Shown here piece by piece: positions 48,506-59,105 of a stretch of DNA of 64,000 nucleotides. Under the pieces are notes generated by a model, which did not search any database, was not told the origin of the DNA, and saw only the letters and a program-made list of their open reading frames with translations. This DNA is from Golubevia sp. BC0850. Lineage: Eukaryota; Basidiomycota; Exobasidiomycetes; Golubeviales; Golubeviaceae. The position numbers were made by a program, and so were the translations under genes. How positions within the stretch are numbered: the stretch's first letter is position 1; each line of letters starts with the position of its first letter. The stretch spans positions 682,001-746,000 of the forward strand of contig JAAVVG010000003.1 in NCBI GenBank assembly GCA_012976225.1, read 5' to 3'.

Positions 48506-48613
48506 GATCCGATGAGTGGAAGAAGAAGATGATTTTCGCGTCGTGGTGGGACACGTGGTGCGTCGTACGTGGCTTCTTCGCGGTCCGAGGTTGACAATCG
48601 AGTTGAAACCCAC

Positions 48614-49114
48614 TATACAGAAATGAATACCATTATAAGTAGCATTGAAATTGAGTGTGAATTTGGAGCAAAATAAAAAAGAGAGACAACCGGAAAGCGT
48701 GGGCGACTGAGGTGTAGAAAAGAGTGTGGGTCATCGAGAGAAGGGAAAGATTGGGACTTAATTTGTAATTAAAGCGAAAGGTACAGATTGATTTTAAGTT
48801 AAGGAATGGAAGAGAAGCTGCCCTTCAGAGCGAACGGTCGAGGGTGGACGATAAGGAGCAAATAGAGAAAGAGAAGAGAGAGGGAAGGATAAGGGATCGA
48901 TTCAAGGAAACCAAAGATAATGAATTTGAGCGGAAGACAAGTACGGACCTCTGGGTATCAAGAATAGAATTTGAGTACTAGGGCGGCAAGCTGTAGAAAG
49001 ATAGACAAGAAGGAGGCAAGAGGGGTCTGTAAGAAAGATTTTCCAGGAGACAAGAAAGTTTTGAAACTGAACGTCCTCCAAAGATACTCACACAAATCTG
49101 AACAATGGACCACC
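48614..49114. other. Intergenic, no gene seen
   Basis: About 500 bp, purine-rich on the plus strand. It would contain the SUN gene 3' UTR and the upstream region of the F-box-like locus. Confidence 0.45.
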
Positions 49115-52100
49115 TCAATCTTCTTCGGCACTGACACCATGAACCCTAAACCTATAAAGGCAAGTGAAAGCCTTATTCCCATGGTTGCTTGCGATATGAA
49201 CCTTGATGAAACTAGTTGGTAAATTTAAACTTCTAGCAACTGAGCTAATTGGAAAAGTCTGAATGGACCTAGAAGCGTTGATGTCGTACTCGAATTGTGT
49301 GAGAAGATACATATTAGGAGTAGGATTAACCGCCTTTTTAACATAGTCTTCCATATCTTCATCTTCAAATTCACTTTCCACTTCAATAGCCTCATCATCA
49401 ACCATTTGAGGAACCTCGATTTGTTGGAGTTTCTTGGCTTTAAGTGCTTTGAGTTTTGAAATGGATTCTTTGTCATGACTATCGACAACTCCAAAGACGA
49501 AGATTTTCTTTGGGGCAGAATTTGCTTCTCCAAAAGCTATTTCCTTTGAGATATGTTCTAAAGAGAAATCGGTCGGAAGGACTTTTCTAGCTAATCTGAT
49601 TGTTAACATTCCGTTATCACCAGCGAATGGCCAACACATTCCAGGAGCATTGTCATGATGAAGAGCAGTGATTGCAGGTCGACCTTTAATTGGAGCTCCG
49701 ATTAGGAATTCAGGTAGAACAGAACCTAAGATTCCACCTTGTCTTGGCATTAAATAGGTTTCGGAAGTCATTGAAGGAATGACTCTAGCTCCATTTGTAT
49801 AGAGAGCGAAATCTGTCTTCGATATTCTGTCTGAAGAATAAATCTCTAAAGCTGAATCGATTAAGGTCTTGATTGAAAGAGAGGCATCTCCAGATTTGGT
49901 TTTCAAGGCTGACAGATCGTTTAGAGCCTCTTGATATTCCATTGAAGAGGAGCTTTCAGACTGAGTTGATGTAGAACCTTTCTTTTGAGCGATGTTTCCA
50001 CCTCCTGGAGTCCAAGAACCTGATTTCTGGTAAAGGTCGTTTTGAGCTCTGACTTTCGCTAAAATTGAAGTCTGGAATTCTTCCGAGTTTTCGTTGAATT
50101 TTGTTGATAAAGTCTCCTTAGCATTCTCCATCTCAACATGAAGCAGATCTAAAAACGAAGCTTTGCTTAGAAGGGCACCAGAACCCAACTTGTTTTCCAG
50201 ACCCGCATTCAACTCTTCGGTGAATAGGGACTTTAGAGATTCCTCATTTGCTTGCCTGAAAGCAGACCAATCTAATTCCATCGACCTGACCGGAAGGTCA
50301 TTCCCACCCTCTTTAGAACCTGCAATTTTCTTCATCGATTTCTCCAAGGAAGCGACTTCATCTTTTTGGGAAAAGACTTTCTTCAATTCGGTCCAAAAGA
50401 CGGGATCGATCTTAAGCTGACCTGATTTCTTGTCTACTCTGACTGGCATAAGATCTGGAAGTTGTCTTGAAAGAGGTTCTAACGCTTCTTTAGCAGCATC
50501 AGCTGTTTCTTGAGCTCTCTTGGCTTGCTGCGTTAAGTTCTTCAATTGCTTGTTAGCTTCCATCAACTCTTTGGCTAAGTCATCAACCTTCTTGTTGATC
50601 TTCAAGGTTTCATCCGCAGAGCCTTGATTCTTTGAAGCTCCTTTCTCCAAAGAAGCTAGCTTGTCAGCTTTTGTTTGAGCTTCTTTCAATTCCTTCCTGA
50701 TGATTCCAACTTCCTCTACCATTCCAATGGCTTTCCTTTCGATCTCCTTCACCTTCATCTCAGACTGAGATCTTGATTCGTTGATTCTGGTTTCTAATTG
50801 TTTACTGATCCGAGCTGCTTCTTCAGAATCTTTCTCCAATTTAGTCAATCTCTGGCCCAGATCTCTATTAGCCTTGTCTGCTCTCTCTCCTGCTGATCTT
50901 GCGTCTGCGGCAGAGGAGCTTAGACCTTGAACAATTTTCTCCAGGGTACTGAGACGACCAACTAGTTCTTCTGACGTTCGAGGTTTGATAGAAGGAGCTA
51001 TGTATCCACCATTTCGAGAGAAAGTGGAAGGATCTTCGGAAAAGAGATTCGTTAGAACGGCGGCTGCTACGACAGCTATTGAAGCCAGACCAATCCAATG
51101 GTAGAGAGACCATCCAGTAGATGAAGAGTTAGAAAGAGTCTTGCGAGTTCGACTTGAAGATGACTTGCGAGAGAGTCGACTGCGGGACGGTCGAGCCTGT
51201 TCTTCTTGTTGATTCGAAGCTTCAGGAGTTGCGTCGTCTGCTCCGAAGGTGAGGTCATCTTCTCGGCCTCTATTGTCCTCCTCCTCTTCCTCTTCATCAT
51301 CATCTTCTTCTCCGTTTTCACCACTCTTCCTTCCCTTCTTTCCTTTCCTCCTCTTATCTCTCCAAATATCATTATCGTCCCTCCCACCTCTTGCAGTCCT
51401 TGAAGAGGAAACCTTCCTAGTAATCTTGTTATATTTCTTTCCTTCTTCAGAATCACCAGAGTCAGAGTCTTGATCGGTTGCAGTAGGTCTGAAAGTTGGG
51501 TCCTTCGGTGTCTTTCCTTTTCTAGAAGATTTCGAACCTTTCGAGGTGTTTCCAATATCTTCAGGATCTAATTCTAAATCTAACCCATCATCCTCTTGAT
51601 CTGAAGGTACATAATTCCCATCTTTATCTTTAGATCTTGACTTCCCACTCCCATTCTTTGGACTTCTACCAAAAGGACTTTTCCAACTCCAACTAGAAGA
51701 ACCGCCACCATTCCCGTTCCTTCTAGCTTCCTCTTCCACCATCTGTTGTTCTCTTGAATAACTTCTAGATTCAGAAGTATCACTTGAATGAATTGAAGGA
51801 GACATGTAATTGTTGTTTGAAGGTCTCTGAGCTCCTCTTAGTAGAGAGCTTGCCATTTCACCTTCCTTTTCCGGAGAAGTAGGCCCTCTCAAGAAAGCGT
51901 GGTGCATTTGATTCCCACCTTCATTCGATCTGCTTTCTTCTTCCTCTTGACCACTTCCATCTAAATCCCTTTCAGTCGATTGAGTGACTCTTCTTTTCCC
52001 ATTCGTACTACTACTACTAGCTTTATTCCCACTTGCCTTTGTCCCACCAGCTCTACGCACAGGTCCTGATCCACCAGCCCCTCCTCTATTGAGTCCCCCA

Positions 52101-52591
52101 GGATTCAAAGCTTTAGATTCTCTTAGAGCTTTATACCTTTCAGCAGCAGGTGCTGGACCTTGTCTAGAGTCGTTATTCCTATTGCTTGAAGTTTCTGAAG
52201 GTTCTAAACTTGGACTCATTGCACCTCTACCATCCTCATCTTGATCTTCTTCACCATCTTCTTGACGACCTGAACCAACGCTTGTATTTCCATTTCCAGA
52301 CGAGTTTCTAACTCTTTTCGTTGAAGGATCTGGAGGTGCACCATAAGCGTAGCTAGGTTGTCTAACTGTTGTGTCTACAATTCTAGTGCTTCTACCTCCT
52401 CCAACTGCTCGATTGGTTGCATTGGATTGAATTGAAGATTCTCTTGCATTCCTTAATTCTGAATCCAACTCTTCAATTCCTATACTTGAATCTCGATTGG
52501 AATTCTTTCTTGAAGAAGTTGAAGTAGAAGTAGATTGAACTCCATTGTTGGTGGTTGACTTTCCTCTTCGAGATGGAGGAGGGGAGAACAT
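49115..52591 (-). CDS. SAD1: SUN-domain inner nuclear membrane protein
   Basis: LINC-complex protein linking chromatin or spindle pole bodies to the cytoskeleton through KASH partners. One uninterrupted frame of 1158 residues, unusual beside its intron-rich neighbours. Residues 1-495 are disordered, Ser-rich and acidic/basic, the nucleoplasmic part. One membrane span (HWIGLASIAVVAAAVLTNLF) is near 500-520. A long coiled coil covers about 545-730 with regular Leu/Ile heptads. The SUN domain runs from about 925: DFALYTNGARVIPSMTS, GMCWPFAGDNGMLTIRLA and the C-terminal FPISSVARSLNLPTSFIKVHI. An acidic insertion (EVESEFEDEDMEDY) interrupts the SUN domain between FGVVDS and the final strands, larger than usual. 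The KASH-binding Cys/Trp region CWPF is intact. Head-to-head with the COA8-like gene, 211 bp apart. Confidence 0.94.
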   Translation of the reverse strand: MFSPPPSRRGKSTTNNGVQSTSTSTSSRKNSNRDSSIGIEELDSELRNARESSIQSNATNRAVGGGRSTRIVDTTVRQPSYAYGAPPDPSTKRVRNSSGNGNTSVGSGRQEDGEEDQDEDGRGAMSPSLEPSETSSNRNNDSRQGPAPAAERYKALRESKALNPGGLNRGGAGGSGPVRRAGGTKASGNKASSSSTNGKRRVTQSTERDLDGSGQEEEESRSNEGGNQMHHAFLRGPTSPEKEGEMASSLLRGAQRPSNNNYMSPSIHSSDTSESRSYSREQQMVEEEARRNGNGGGSSSWSWKSPFGRSPKNGSGKSRSKDKDGNYVPSDQEDDGLDLELDPEDIGNTSKGSKSSRKGKTPKDPTFRPTATDQDSDSGDSEEGKKYNKITRKVSSSRTARGGRDDNDIWRDKRRKGKKGRKSGENGEEDDDEEEEEEDNRGREDDLTFGADDATPEASNQQEEQARPSRSRLSRKSSSSRTRKTLSNSSSTGWSLYHWIGLASIAVVAAAVLTNLFSEDPSTFSRNGGYIAPSIKPRTSEELVGRLSTLEKIVQGLSSSAADARSAGERADKANRDLGQRLTKLEKDSEEAARISKQLETRINESRSQSEMKVKEIERKAIGMVEEVGIIRKELKEAQTKADKLASLEKGASKNQGSADETLKINKKVDDLAKELMEANKQLKNLTQQAKRAQETADAAKEALEPLSRQLPDLMPVRVDKKSGQLKIDPVFWTELKKVFSQKDEVASLEKSMKKIAGSKEGGNDLPVRSMELDWSAFRQANEESLKSLFTEELNAGLENKLGSGALLSKASFLDLLHVEMENAKETLSTKFNENSEEFQTSILAKVRAQNDLYQKSGSWTPGGGNIAQKKGSTSTQSESSSSMEYQEALNDLSALKTKSGDASLSIKTLIDSALEIYSSDRISKTDFALYTNGARVIPSMTSETYLMPRQGGILGSVLPEFLIGAPIKGRPAITALHHDNAPGMCWPFAGDNGMLTIRLARKVLPTDFSLEHISKEIAFGEANSAPKKIFVFGVVDSHDKESISKLKALKAKKLQQIEVPQMVDDEAIEVESEFEDEDMEDYVKKAVNPTPNMYLLTQFEYDINASRSIQTFPISSVARSLNLPTSFIKVHIASNHGNKAFTCLYRFRVHGVSAEED

Positions 52592-52802
52592 TCAAGGATG
52601 AAATTCAGGTGGCTGGAAAGAGGAGACTAATACGAATTGAATGGAAGAATAATCTTGGAACCTATGCGTTGTTTTTTAAAAGGTTAATGAGGTTGAAGTT
52701 GAGAGAGGTGTGCTGCTTCATGCTTCATAGCGCAGTTGCTAACTTTATCGCTACCAACTTGGCAACCTTACACAGCATCTCTAATCAGATCAAGTGATCA
52801 CT

Positions 52803-53830
52803 ATGAAGGTTTCAACTCAAAGGATCCTAAGACATCAATCGCAATTCAGCAATCATAACCGTCAATTGAGTCAATCCAGCAAGAGCCTTCAAGTTACGGC
52901 TGCTTCTGCTTCTTCCTCCAAACCTTCAACCAAAAGATCGTCTCGTCTTGCTAAAAGACCAGGTTCAGATCTAGTTGGCCAACCAGATCCAATCAGCAAT
53001 CTGCGACCGATCAAGTATGGCTCTGCCTTCGAATCAGACCCATCTTCCTCCTCTCCCAATTCCAACTCGAGCTCAACTCATCCTTATTCGTTGGCCGAAT
53101 TCACCTCTCCCTCCTCCAGTAATGGGTTGGGATCCAGCTCAAAGAATTCAGCACCCAAGCCTTATTCGAATTACTTTTTGAGATTGGCAGGGGAACTGGA
53201 AGAGGCGGAATTGATTCATAGACTCAGAAGATCCAAAGCCGATTCTTTCAATCAGGTGAGTGTGCTTTGAAGTTTCGAGAACTAAGTTTGGTGTGGACAT
53301 AGAAAGAGAAAAAGAGAGCTTTTCGCAGACAAGAGCCGAGAGGCGAAAGAAATGCACCTGGAGACCGTGGCAGTCTAACCTGACGTTCAATCTTCCCTCT
53401 TCCCTCTCCTCTTGTCACTTACTACCTCTTCCATTTCTTCCCTCAGCGGTTCTGGCAAGACAACAATTCCAGATTTCAATCCGATCTGAAAAATTTCACC
53501 TCAGCCAACAGCAATCCATCTCAAATTCCAGCTCCATCGTCTCAATCTACATCTTCGAATTCACCTTCTACCTCTATTCCCACCTCAACATCTTCTAGTC
53601 AACTTCAAGCAACTTCCGCAAAATCCGCAAAAGCTTCTCCGGAAGTAGATCTAGCGCCTTTCTATTCCGCTTGGTTGTCGGCCAATTCTACAAGACATCA
53701 AAGATACAATCGAAGTTTGGTTGGCCAGATATTCAGAGATTTGGGACCTGCTGCTAGATATTCGGTGTTGAGGAAATGGGTTGGAGTGGTTAGGAAATGG
53801 GAGGAACTACGGAGGAGAGGTCCGGCTTGA
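52803..53830 (+). CDS. COA8: COA8/APOPT1-family protein
   Basis: Mitochondrial cytochrome c oxidase assembly factor 8 family (DUF2315), which supports complex IV and protects it from oxidative turnover. Two exons in phase: 52803-53255 and 53447-53830, 278 residues. The start is the first ATG, giving MKVSTQRILRHQ, a basic Ser-rich N-terminus suited to mitochondrial import. Family sequence is clear in PDPISNLRPIKYG and HPYSLAEF. A helical region with FLRLAGELEEAELIHRL follows, then the splice junction falls directly before RFWQDNNSRF, and the C-terminal part has LAPFYSAWLSANSTRHQRYN. A Ser/Thr/Pro insertion separates the last two blocks, longer than in animals. Function in this organism is inferred from family only. 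Confidence 0.85.
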
Positions 53831-54321
53831 TGATTGAATGGAAGGAGAGGAGTCTATAGGAGACGGGGTGGCGACGGAGAAAGCAGAAAGAAGCCGTGGA
53901 GGGGGCAGAACTCTGTAACCAGCTTGCTAGCCTGTGAAAACGATATCTTTCAAAGTCATGGCCGATTGGGTTGGTTCGAACTCGAGAGAAACGCTGAAGA
54001 GATTGGTGAAAAAAGACATTACGATTAGTTTTTTGCGAATGCTATGACGAATCTATTGTAAAGAGAGAGCTGAAAAAGTTACTGGGCATGACTGAAAGAG
54101 AACAGAAGGGAGACAAGGCGAGGGTGCTGGGAATGTGACATGAGCAAGCATAAGGGACAGGACGACGGGACTAGAAGACAACAAACGAGCAACGGAACAT
54201 GTAAGAGAGCAGAGGGGAATAAAAGAATCACAAGGCTTAGTGTTCAATAGAATAGGGTAGGATTGGATAGGATAGGATAAAGTATGGACGAAAGACAGAA
54301 GAGAAACGTTCAAGCTACGAC
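53831..54321. other. Convergent 3' ends, no gene seen
   Basis: About 490 bp between the COA8-like stop and the stop of the Sec14-MoaD gene. It has a short ATAGGAT/ATAGGAT tandem near 54258-54282. No supported coding frame. Confidence 0.45.
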
Positions 54322-54681
54322 TTAACCTCCACTGACAGGCGGGATGATTGCGATTTCTTCACCTCCCTTCAATTCTAGACTTGCAAATTGATCTTCATCT
54401 ATCATCTCTTCATTCAAAGACCACTTGACTCCACTCTCTGAGCTTAATATCGATTTGAGTCCTTCTAGATCTGAATTTGATGGAGAGTTGATTTTCAGTT
54501 GAGAGAGGATTGAGCCTGGCAAGTCTCTGAATGGTAAAGTAGAAGCTTTCAAGGCAGATTCAGATTCAATGGTCGAAGAGATGGGAATGTTGATGTTGAG
54601 AGAGGAAGTTCCAGCTGCTTCTTTGGCGGAAGCGAAGAACAGAACTTTGACGAAAGTTGCAGTTGTTCCGCTCTCTTTCAT
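54322..54681 (-). other. MoaD/MOCS2A domain with internal ATG
   Basis: The C-terminal segment of the fusion gene, marked separately because the ATG at 54681 offers an alternative start. From it the product would be 119 residues, a little longer than typical MOCS2A (about 85-90). The sulfur-carrier tail ends VSGG followed directly by TAA, so the Gly-Gly is the true C-terminus as the chemistry requires. Whether the internal start, protease cleavage or the full fusion is used cannot be told from the sequence. Confidence 0.6.
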
Positions 54682-56872
54682 TTCCGCCTTCTCCTTTCCA
54701 GTTTCGTTAGAATGAGAGATCCCGACAATAGTAGGAGCAGCAGTACTTGTTCCCGCAGTTGAAGCTCCGTTGACAGCCCCGGGAGTAGCGGAAGTGGTCG
54801 GACTGATCGATCGTTCCGAAGTTGAACTCTTCGATTTACTCTTCTTCAGGTCTTGACTGTTTCTTCTGCTTTCTTGATGTTGATGGACCATGTCTTCGAA
54901 CTTGTGAAACTTATCACCAGTCTTCTTGATCGACTTGTGCATGAACTTGGAGAATCCACCTTCACTTCCTGAATTTCTCTTTTCATTTCCAGCTCCATTA
55001 ACACCTTTCTTCCCGACGTCTTGTTCGTCTTCTTCGGCTGGTCTCTCGTGAGTTGGATCCAAAGCTGAGCTTTCAGCTCCATTGGCGGCCGGAGTAGTCG
55101 CACTCTTCTCGTTTCCACTTGTACTGCTGAATGACCTTTCTAGAGGGTTTTCATTCAAAGTTTCAGAAGGAGTTTGGAAAGCTGAAGAGTTAACTGCTAA
55201 TAATGAACCTGTTGTTGTAGTCTTCTTGAGGTCTGAGAAGCCATTTTCTTGAGTCTGTTCAGGTTTCTCTTCTTTGACTTCCTTCTCATCTTCATTCTTC
55301 TCCTGATCTACTTGTCCTTCTTTTTCATCTCCTCCCAAAATAACCCATTCGGAAGCTCCAATTTCTTCCCCGCATTCTTCCTTGAACCTCCTCTCCATTC
55401 CTTCTCTCCTCTCGGAGCAGAGAGTGACTAGTTGTTTCCAATAGCTTTCATGGACTTTCTCATCGTACTGGAAGTTCAAAAGACCACCGAAATCAGTAGT
55501 CAATTGTTGAGGTGGGACTTCTCCCTTTATCGCTTCGTCGAATTTGCACTTGGACTTGGTGTTTGGATCGATGAAGGATTGAATGGCGTTCCAGAAGACT
55601 TTGAAAACCCAAGGAACTGAAATTAAGAAAAGAATTGAGCAAGGGAATTGATGAGCAAGGGAGGCACACACTCATGTTTCGAAAACTTGGCATAAAAGTA
55701 CTCACCATTGATGCAAAGAGCAACTCCCAATCTTTCAACGTAATGATTTTGTAGAATGTATAGCATTAATTTGGCATTCGCGATCGACGTTGGATTCCTA
55801 GAACGGGAATCGAAGTTGATGAGAAGAGCTAATTGTTCTACTCCGGGTGGCATAAGGTCGATACATCTTTCTAGAATCTGTGAAAGTGATGGAACACAAG
55901 ATGAATGATTTGCAATAGAGAGAGGGGTAAGAAGAGAGGTCAGTAAAACGGAAGGGACGGGAAGTCGATCCGTACGCTACTCGGTCCGTCTCACTCCTCG
56001 AGCAGAGCCCAGCAAGAAGCGCTGAATCTTGGAGGAAGAAGTTCAAAGTAGATCTCCTTGGAAAACTTTCGACTCTTCCCAATGAGTGTTGTCTTTGTTG
56101 GAGATTTGTTCCTACTTCACAGCTCATCCTCATGCTCTCTTTTTTCCCTGTGGTCCTCACCTCCCTCTCTTGTCCAAGTACTCACCCAAACTGCAAATCT
56201 CATCTGCCTGGGGCCTTCCTTTGTGTTGTTTCTATGAGGATGCATCATGTGTAGAGGTCTTCCCAACTTATCGTAACCAAGAACACTCTCTTTCCCACAT
56301 CTTGCTTCTTCTTCCACCTCATCTTCCTGAATCTCATCAACTCCAAATTCCCTTCTCCAAGAGATGGTTTCTTCCAATCTCCTCTTAGCTACTTCCGAAT
56401 CCCATTTACTAGCTCTTAGATATCTCAGCAACGATTCTCTACAGAGCAAACGAAGCTTTTCAAAAGTAGTTGGAGGTGCATAATCATTTGAGAGTGGAGC
56501 TTTCAAACCCTTGGGGAACCCTTTTCCAGAGGCAGCTTCCTTGAAGTAAGAGAGCATTGAATCATACTTGGTTTGCTGATCTGAGGTTAAGTCCGGCTTG
56601 GAGGTGTTGGGAGGAACTTCCGAGGAGGTTGAAGCTGGAGGAGCTGGATGTGGAAAGACTGTCTTGAAAGGAATCTCACTTCCTGAGAAGTTCGACTTGA
56701 TTTGTGTGATCGCAGGTCTATTTGAATCTTTGCTTCTGACTCTTCCGACTGTTGAAGATGAAGGCTTGGAGGATTGAGAGGTGCTAGTTGATGCTCTTGA
56801 CATGGTAGAATAAGCTCGAGTTAAAAGCCGAGACGTCGTTGTTCCAGATTGAGAAGGTTCGGTTGAAGCCAT
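54322..56872 (-). CDS. Sec14/CRAL-TRIO protein fused to MoaD/MOCS2A domain
   Basis: Three exons join in phase: 56872-56186, 55877-55706 and 55616-54322, 717 residues with no stop between two unrelated domains. Residues about 130-340 form CRAL-TRIO_N plus the Sec14 lipid-binding fold (ESLLRYLRASKWDSEVAKRRL, ANAKLMLYILQNHYVERLG, VPWVFKVFWNAIQSFIDP), a phosphatidylinositol/phospholipid transfer module. A charged Ser/Glu/Lys-rich linker follows. Residues about 600-717 read as molybdopterin synthase small subunit: VKVLFFASAKEAAG, WSLNEEMI, GGEEIAIIPPVSGG, ending in the Gly-Gly that is thiocarboxylated by the MOCS3/Uba4 enzyme. An in-frame ATG at 54681 lies just nine residues before VKVLFF and could start a free MoaD of 119 residues. 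All MoaD landmarks are kept. Separate genes sharing the frame is possible but would require about 250 stop-free linker codons by chance. Confidence 0.9.
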
Positions 56873-57558
56873 CTTTGACAATAGAATTGAAAGGTTAGAT
56901 AAGAATAAGGAGGGGAAGAGAAAGAGGAGAGGAGACGGAGGTTTTTAAAGAGGAGTGGAGAGAACAATTCTCATCTGTGGATTTAAGAAGCGGATCCAAG
57001 TTCCCTTCCAGTTGCTTCGAACTTTGCTTCCACGCTTTCGCCCTATCCCCTCCGAAACCCTAGTCTAGCATAATCAAATTAAAGCTGAAATTCATCAAGG
57101 AAATAACAACGCCGAGAATTCTCGCTCGAAGTTGTCACTGGACGGACGCCTCGTAGACTCTCGTTGAATACGTCCTTCACAACAGCTTCCCTGGAACAAT
57201 GAAACAGATCAAAGGATTGTTTGCAGGGATTGTTTACAGACCAATAATCGGGTGTCACATTCCTACCTGCCATTCATCCAAAGCTCAGAAGTTTTTAGTT
57301 TTTTTACTTCCTTCTCGCCACCCACCCCTTTCCCTTCCAATCTCACGTAAATCGTCAAGTCGTCAACCCAAACCTCTCTCCCGCGGGTTTTGAAATCTTT
57401 AATCGAGATTGAGAAGAAGAACATGAGTAAAGAGAAACGGTATAGTTTGAGAGATAAGATTACAAAGGAGGTGAACGCCGTTTGCGGAGAGTCCTGGAAG
57501 AAATCGAAGAAGCGTGAGAAGAAGCGAGAAAAGAAACAAGCCACAAAGTAAGATAGCT
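56873..57558. promoter_or_regulatory. Upstream of Sec14-MoaD gene
   Basis: About 690 bp between the fusion gene start and the stop codon of the secreted-protein gene, both minus. It holds the promoter of one and the 3' UTR of the other. A 42-residue Lys/Arg-rich plus-strand frame at 57424-57552 is not supported. Confidence 0.4.
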
Positions 57559-58514
57559 TTACTTGGCAGTTTGGGTCGCTCTGGCAGTCTCCATCCTGGT
57601 TCTAGTTGCTTGTGCCTTTGGTGGGGGAGTGAAACCTAGTTCTGGAATTGGAATGTCGATGGTTTCTCCTGCGATGATTCCTTGAAGAGTAGCACCTTTC
57701 AATCCCACAAAGTCACTTCCGATACCTCCATCAGCGTTGGCATGTCCACCAATGAGCCCCTCAGGGAGAGGCGAGAAAGGGAACGTTGGTCGTCAGCATG
57801 TTGAAATCGTTCGTCGATCAATAAGAGACCACTCACCAGGGTGAATCCTCCAGAGGCTGATAGGTGAGCTCCAGTTGGTGCAATTCCACCAGCTACAACT
57901 CCAGAAGCTCCATTTGAGCCAATTTGGACCACTCCAGTGGGAACAATGGTCCCTGCGAGACTCTTGCCGTTTACTCCAGCGTTCAAAGCTCCACCTCCGA
58001 TAGTGACTGGAACCCCTAGAACAGCTCCTCCGACCTGACCAAGTAGTCCAGACTCAGAAAGAACTAGATCACCAAGGTTTGCGGTGGCAGAAACAGGCCC
58101 AGTAGCTCCTGGAGCTCCATTGGCGCTGCAGAGAGATGGGAACCAACGTCGAGAGCGAAGGGAATTGAAGCTGACGTCAACAAAAAGTACCACTTCACAA
58201 ATCATGGTCTTTCCATTTACTCACATTGTGAGAGTTGCGAGGAATGGAATTGGAATAACTTCCGTGTCCATCTCTTGGACTCCACCTTCCAAGAAGTTTG
58301 ACTTGTTGATGTCTCCTCCTAGAGAAAGATAACCAGTAACGAGAGCCCCATCAGAGGAGCCGACTCCAGTGTTCAAGATTAGGCCCGCGCTGAGCTTTCC
58401 ATCCTCAATGGCGAAAGTTGGCTTGATTTGTCTTGCAACAGGGGTGGGTTGAAGACCCTGAGGCAGAGCCATTGCCACTGCAACCAGAGAAAGCAGAGCG
58501 AGGTGAGGAAACAT
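57559..58514 (-). CDS. Small secreted Gly/Ala-rich protein
   Basis: Family not recognised. Three exons join in phase: 58514-58225, 58125-57837 and 57759-57559, 259 residues. The start MFPHLALLSLVAVAMALPQG is a signal peptide with cleavage near residue 17-20, so the product is exported. The mature part is rich in Gly, Ala, Val and Thr, with alternating hydrophobic-small residue patterns (GGAVLGVPVTIGGGALNAGVNG) that suggest beta structure or a cell-wall protein. The short C-terminal tail is basic (KAQATRTRMETARATQTAK). No Cys-rich effector pattern was seen. A GPI signal is absent, so free secretion or wall association is more likely than a membrane anchor. Confidence 0.75.
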
Positions 58515-59105
58515 TGGAAGTTTTTGAATAGGGTGTGTGGCTTAAAGGGGTTGGAGAGTAGAAGAGAAGTAGAAGGAGTGCAAAAGAGTGTGGGGGAATT
58601 GGAGTGAGAGAGAAGGAGGTGAGAAGTGTGGGGGAAAGGGAATTGAGCAAACAAGTTGATTCCTTTTATGCTTGTAGAGAGAGATTTAAGGGGAGGGAAT
58701 TGATTGTGATCGAAGCAATCTCGGTTTCGATCAAGTTGAAGGCGACGCGGGGCTACAAAACTAGGGTGGTTTGAGACGCGTGAATGCGTCTTGGAATCTC
58801 CAGCAGTGTCATTCCAGAATGGAATTTCTTGGATTTGGAAATATTCACTCACAGAAAATCCTTCAGAAGGTGTTCCAGAGCAGCACTGAGCTTTGGATTT
58901 TGACTGAGATAGGATCTTTGCAAGCCTCGATCCGACATTTCGCTTTCTGTGGCGAAGACGAGGACCACTCTTTTGATCCTGGAATGATCGCGCTAGATGC
59001 GAATTAATGAGAGAACCTGATGTTCAGCGAGAGTTTTTGTTGAATCTTGCTGAGCCGCAGCGAACAGAAGGCGGACGAACAGAGTGGAATGGCCTTGGAG
59101 ATCAA
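58515..59105. other. Upstream of secreted-protein gene, no gene seen
   Basis: About 590 bp. The stretch directly upstream of the start is pyrimidine-rich on the minus strand, typical of a fungal 5' leader. No supported coding frame. Confidence 0.4.

Noticed and set aside
57424-57552. Small Lys/Arg-rich plus-strand ORF (MSKEKRYSLRDK...)
   Set aside because: Only 42 codons, lies in an intergenic region, and matches no family known to me.
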